A stretch of 64,000 bases of DNA from positions 62,001 through 126,000 of the forward strand of contig JAQAZG010000006.1 in the NCBI GenBank assembly GCA_027864655.1, in the 5' to 3' direction. The first letter of the stretch is position 1. Every line of letters starts with the position of its first letter. The stretch is from Oleispirillum naphthae. Its GTDB lineage: Bacteria > Pseudomonadota > Alphaproteobacteria > Rhodospirillales > Rhodospirillaceae. Positions 62,018 through 64,000 of this stretch are shown here, one piece after another. The notes under the pieces were generated by a model that was not told the DNA's origin, ran no database searches, and saw nothing but the letters and a program-made list of their open reading frames with translations. The translations under genes and the position numbers were made by a program.

Positions 62018-62854
62018 ATGCGACTGCTGCGTTACGGCCCGATAGGACAGGAAAAACCCGGACTTCTCGACGACGAGGGCGGCCTGCGCGACCTTTCCGC
62101 CGTGGTCGGCGACATCACCCCCGCCACGCTCGCGCCGGCGCAGCTCGGCCACCTCCGCGGGCTCGACCCGCAGAGCCTGCCGAAAGTGGTGGGCGAGCAG
62201 CGCCTCGGCGCGCCGCTCACCGGCATCGGCAACATTCTCGGCATCGGGTTGAACTATGCCGACCACGCCCGCGAGACCAAGGGCGAGCCGCCGCCGGAGC
62301 CGATTCTGTTTTTCAAGCACACCGGCAGCCTCACCGGGCCGTTCGACCCCATTCCCTTTCCGCCCGGCGCGGAACGCCTGGACTGGGAGGCGGAACTCGG
62401 CGTGGTGATCGGCGCCGCGGCGCACCAGGTGAGCGAGGCGGAGGCGCTCTCCCACGTTGCGGGCTACATGGTGCTGCACGACGTTTCGGAACGGGACTAC
62501 CAGTTCAAGCGCCAGGGGCAATGGGGCAAGGGCAAGTCGTTTCCCGGCTTCTGCCCGATCGGGCCTTATCTGGTGACCGCCGACGAGGTGCCGGACCCGC
62601 AGGCGCTGGCGATCCGGCTGTCGCTCAACGGCGAGGCGATGCAGAACAGCTCCACCGAGCAGATGATCTTCCCGGTGCGCTTCCTGGTGTCGTATCTCAG
62701 CCGCTTCTTGCGCCTGCTGCCGGGCGACGTGATCGCCACCGGCACCCCCGCGGGCGTCGGGCTGGGGCGCAAGCTCTTCCTCAAGCCGGGCGACGTGGTG
62801 GAGCTTTCCGTCGCCGGTCTCGGCACCCAGCGCCAGACCGTGACCGCCCCGTAG
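62018..62854 (+). CDS. fumarylacetoacetate hydrolase-family protein
   Basis: 278 aa. Metal-binding acidic residues occur in DWEAELGVVIG (E-x-E) and VLHDVSERDYQ (Asp). GIGLNYADHARET and FKHTGSLTGPFDPI are usual for the oxaloacetate tautomerase/decarboxylase, acylpyruvase and ureidoglycolate lyase branch. The GDVIATGTPAGVG C-terminal motif is complete. The exact substrate is unknown. It follows uspA. Confidence 0.88.
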   Translation: MRLLRYGPIGQEKPGLLDDEGGLRDLSAVVGDITPATLAPAQLGHLRGLDPQSLPKVVGEQRLGAPLTGIGNILGIGLNYADHARETKGEPPPEPILFFKHTGSLTGPFDPIPFPPGAERLDWEAELGVVIGAAAHQVSEAEALSHVAGYMVLHDVSERDYQFKRQGQWGKGKSFPGFCPIGPYLVTADEVPDPQALAIRLSLNGEAMQNSSTEQMIFPVRFLVSYLSRFLRLLPGDVIATGTPAGVGLGRKLFLKPGDVVELSVAGLGTQRQTVTAP

Positions 62855-62863
62855 ACGAGGCCT

Positions 62864-62886
62864 CGGGGCGGGCGCGGCCCGCCCCG
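62864..62886. terminator. hairpin between converging genes
   Basis: A 10-bp stem CGGGGCGGGC/GCCCGCCCCG with 3-base loop in the 43-base gap between the FAH gene and the chemoreceptor. It can serve both strands; no T tract on either side. Confidence 0.5.
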
Positions 62887-62897
62887 GAGGCGAAGGC

Positions 62898-64000
62898 TCA
62901 GACTTGCCGCACGCTCTTCAGGAAGGTCTCGATCTCGCCGCGCAGGGCGTCCGCCGTGCCGGAAAGCCGGGTCACCGCGATCCGCGCCTCTTCCGAAAGG
63001 CTGCCGGTGCGTTCGGCGTTGCCGCTCACCATCACGATGTTGCTGGAAACCTCCTGCGTGCCCTGCACCGCCTCGCCGACGTTGCGGGCGATCTCGCGGG
63101 TCGCCGCCGATTGCTCTTCGATCGCCGCGGAGATCGCCGTGGTGTCCGTGCCGAGCTGGTTGATCGTATCGACGATGCTCTTGATCGCCGTGCCGGTGGC
63201 CTGGGTGGCGTCGTAGATGCCGCCGATCTGCACCGAGATGTCCTCGGTGGCGCGCGCCGTCTGGTTGGCGAGGTGCTTCACCTCGCCCGCGACCACGGCG
63301 AAACCCTTGCCCGCCTCGCCCGCGCGCGCCGCCTCGATGGTGGCGTTGAGGGCGAGAAGGTTGGTCTGGCTGGCGATGTCCTGGATCAGCTTGGCCACCT
63401 CGCCGATGCGGGAGCCCGCATGGCCCAGCGCCTCCATCGCCGCCTCGACGCTGCGGGACTGCGCCACCGCGTCCTGGGCGACGCGGTTGGCGTCGGTGAC
63501 GCGGGCGGAAATCTCGTCGATCGAGGCGGAAAGCTGCTCGGTCGCCGCCGCCACCGCGTTGGAGTTGGCGGTCGCCTGCTCCGCCGCCGCCGCCACGGTG
63601 CTGGCGCGCATGTTGGTTTCCCGCGCCACGCCCGCCACCTCATTGGCCCCCGCTTCCACCTGCACCAGGGCGGCGCTGACCTCGCCGAGCGAGCGCACCA
63701 CATGGCCGTCGAAGGCGACGATCATCTCTTCGAGCTTGTGTTCGCGTTCCTGCGCCGCCGCCTTCACCAGTTCGTGGTAGACCGAGATCGACAGATCCAT
63801 GTCGAGGAACACCGCCTTGGTCACCGCGTCGCGCAGATCGCCGCGCTTTTCCGCGCGGCGTTTGAAGGCGCGGTCGATCTCGCCGATCAGGCGGCCGAGA
63901 ACCAGGGTGTAGCCGCCGATGTACCAGCGCGGTTCCAGGCCGATGCGGGCATGCGCCTGACCCACCGCCATCACCTGCTTCATATAGGCGTCGTCGAAGT
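62898..64000 (-). CDS. globin-coupled methyl-accepting chemotaxis protein (partial, 5' end outside)
   Basis: 367 codons visible; the frame is open through the right edge (FDDAYMKQV...). The first part, [26 protein letters not shown] in pieces, is the end of a HemAT-type globin domain, with His as likely haem ligand. A linker helix is followed by a methyl-accepting signalling domain ([40 protein letters not shown] in pieces). No membrane segment is seen, so a soluble oxygen/aerotaxis sensor is expected. Confidence 0.88.
   Translation of the reverse strand, partial: FDDAYMKQVMAVGQAHARIGLEPRWYIGGYTLVLGRLIGEIDRAFKRRAEKRGDLRDAVTKAVFLDMDLSISVYHELVKAAAQEREHKLEEMIVAFDGHVVRSLGEVSAALVQVEAGANEVAGVARETNMRASTVAAAAEQATANSNAVAAATEQLSASIDEISARVTDANRVAQDAVAQSRSVEAAMEALGHAGSRIGEVAKLIQDIASQTNLLALNATIEAARAGEAGKGFAVVAGEVKHLANQTARATEDISVQIGGIYDATQATGTAIKSIVDTINQLGTDTTAISAAIEEQSAATREIARNVGEAVQGTQEVSSNIVMVSGNAERTGSLSEEARIAVTRLSGTADALRGEIETFLKSVRQV

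Overview
The window is one continuous, very GC-rich piece of chromosome. Its RNA polymerase and ribosomal proteins, the tRNA-Tyr/tRNA-Gly/tuf/tRNA-Trp/secE/nusG/rplKAJL/rpoBC order, the aap and pot ABC transporters, and the TRAP and tripartite-tricarboxylate importers all fit an alphaproteobacterium, most likely a Rhodospirillales-type free-living heterotroph. No phage, CRISPR array or complete insertion sequence is visible. I name no species.

Layout. (1) 1-14 kb, minus strand: housekeeping transcription/translation cluster with three tRNAs; a sigma70-type promoter at the left edge points at a gene outside the window. (2) 14.1-15.75 kb, plus strand: an RlmB-type rRNA methyltransferase, two tiny paralogous proteins sharing an EPRDILK core (each with its own terminator), and tRNA-Thr. 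(3) 15.9-26.4 kb, minus: a carbon-catabolic block with a TRAP importer, a split transketolase, a beta-hydroxyacid dehydrogenase, an SDR, a zinc alcohol dehydrogenase, a phosphofructokinase and a FadR-type GntR regulator. (4) 26.7-27.5 kb, minus: a cobalamin riboswitch ahead of an unrecognised 152-residue protein. (5) 27.6-40.2 kb, minus: a 12-gene run, mostly end-overlapping, encoding TctCBA import, a fumarase/aspartase-superfamily lyase, an MmgE/PrpD protein, a two-subunit UxaA-type dehydratase, a LarA-family protein, the nickel-pincer-nucleotide enzymes LarC, LarE and LarB, and a CbiM-type metal permease. A two-component system with a periplasmic sensor lies just upstream (40.5-43.4 kb). (6) 44-54.8 kb: hydroxyacid dehydrogenase, LysR/PyrE/carbamoylase group, a roughly 200-bp inverted-repeat element, a ketopantoate-reductase-like enzyme, a diguanylate cyclase and the potFGHI polyamine importer. 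(7) 55-64 kb: aapJQMP amino-acid importer with a good sigma54 promoter, a CpdA-like phosphodiesterase, a YqhD-type dehydrogenase, UspA, an FAH-family hydrolase and the C-terminal part of a globin-coupled chemoreceptor cut by the right edge.

The most notable system is region 5. One transcription unit appears to bring together substrate uptake, a nickel-pincer-nucleotide hydroxyacid racemase homologue, the whole cofactor-making set, a metal permease and dehydratase/lyase/epimerase-type enzymes: a self-contained pathway for an unidentified hydroxy- or amino-polycarboxylate. The inferred logic is import by TctCBA, stereochemical inversion and elimination by LarA/UxaA/MmgE/lyase proteins, and nickel entry by the CbiM protein. 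The substrate cannot be deduced from sequence alone.
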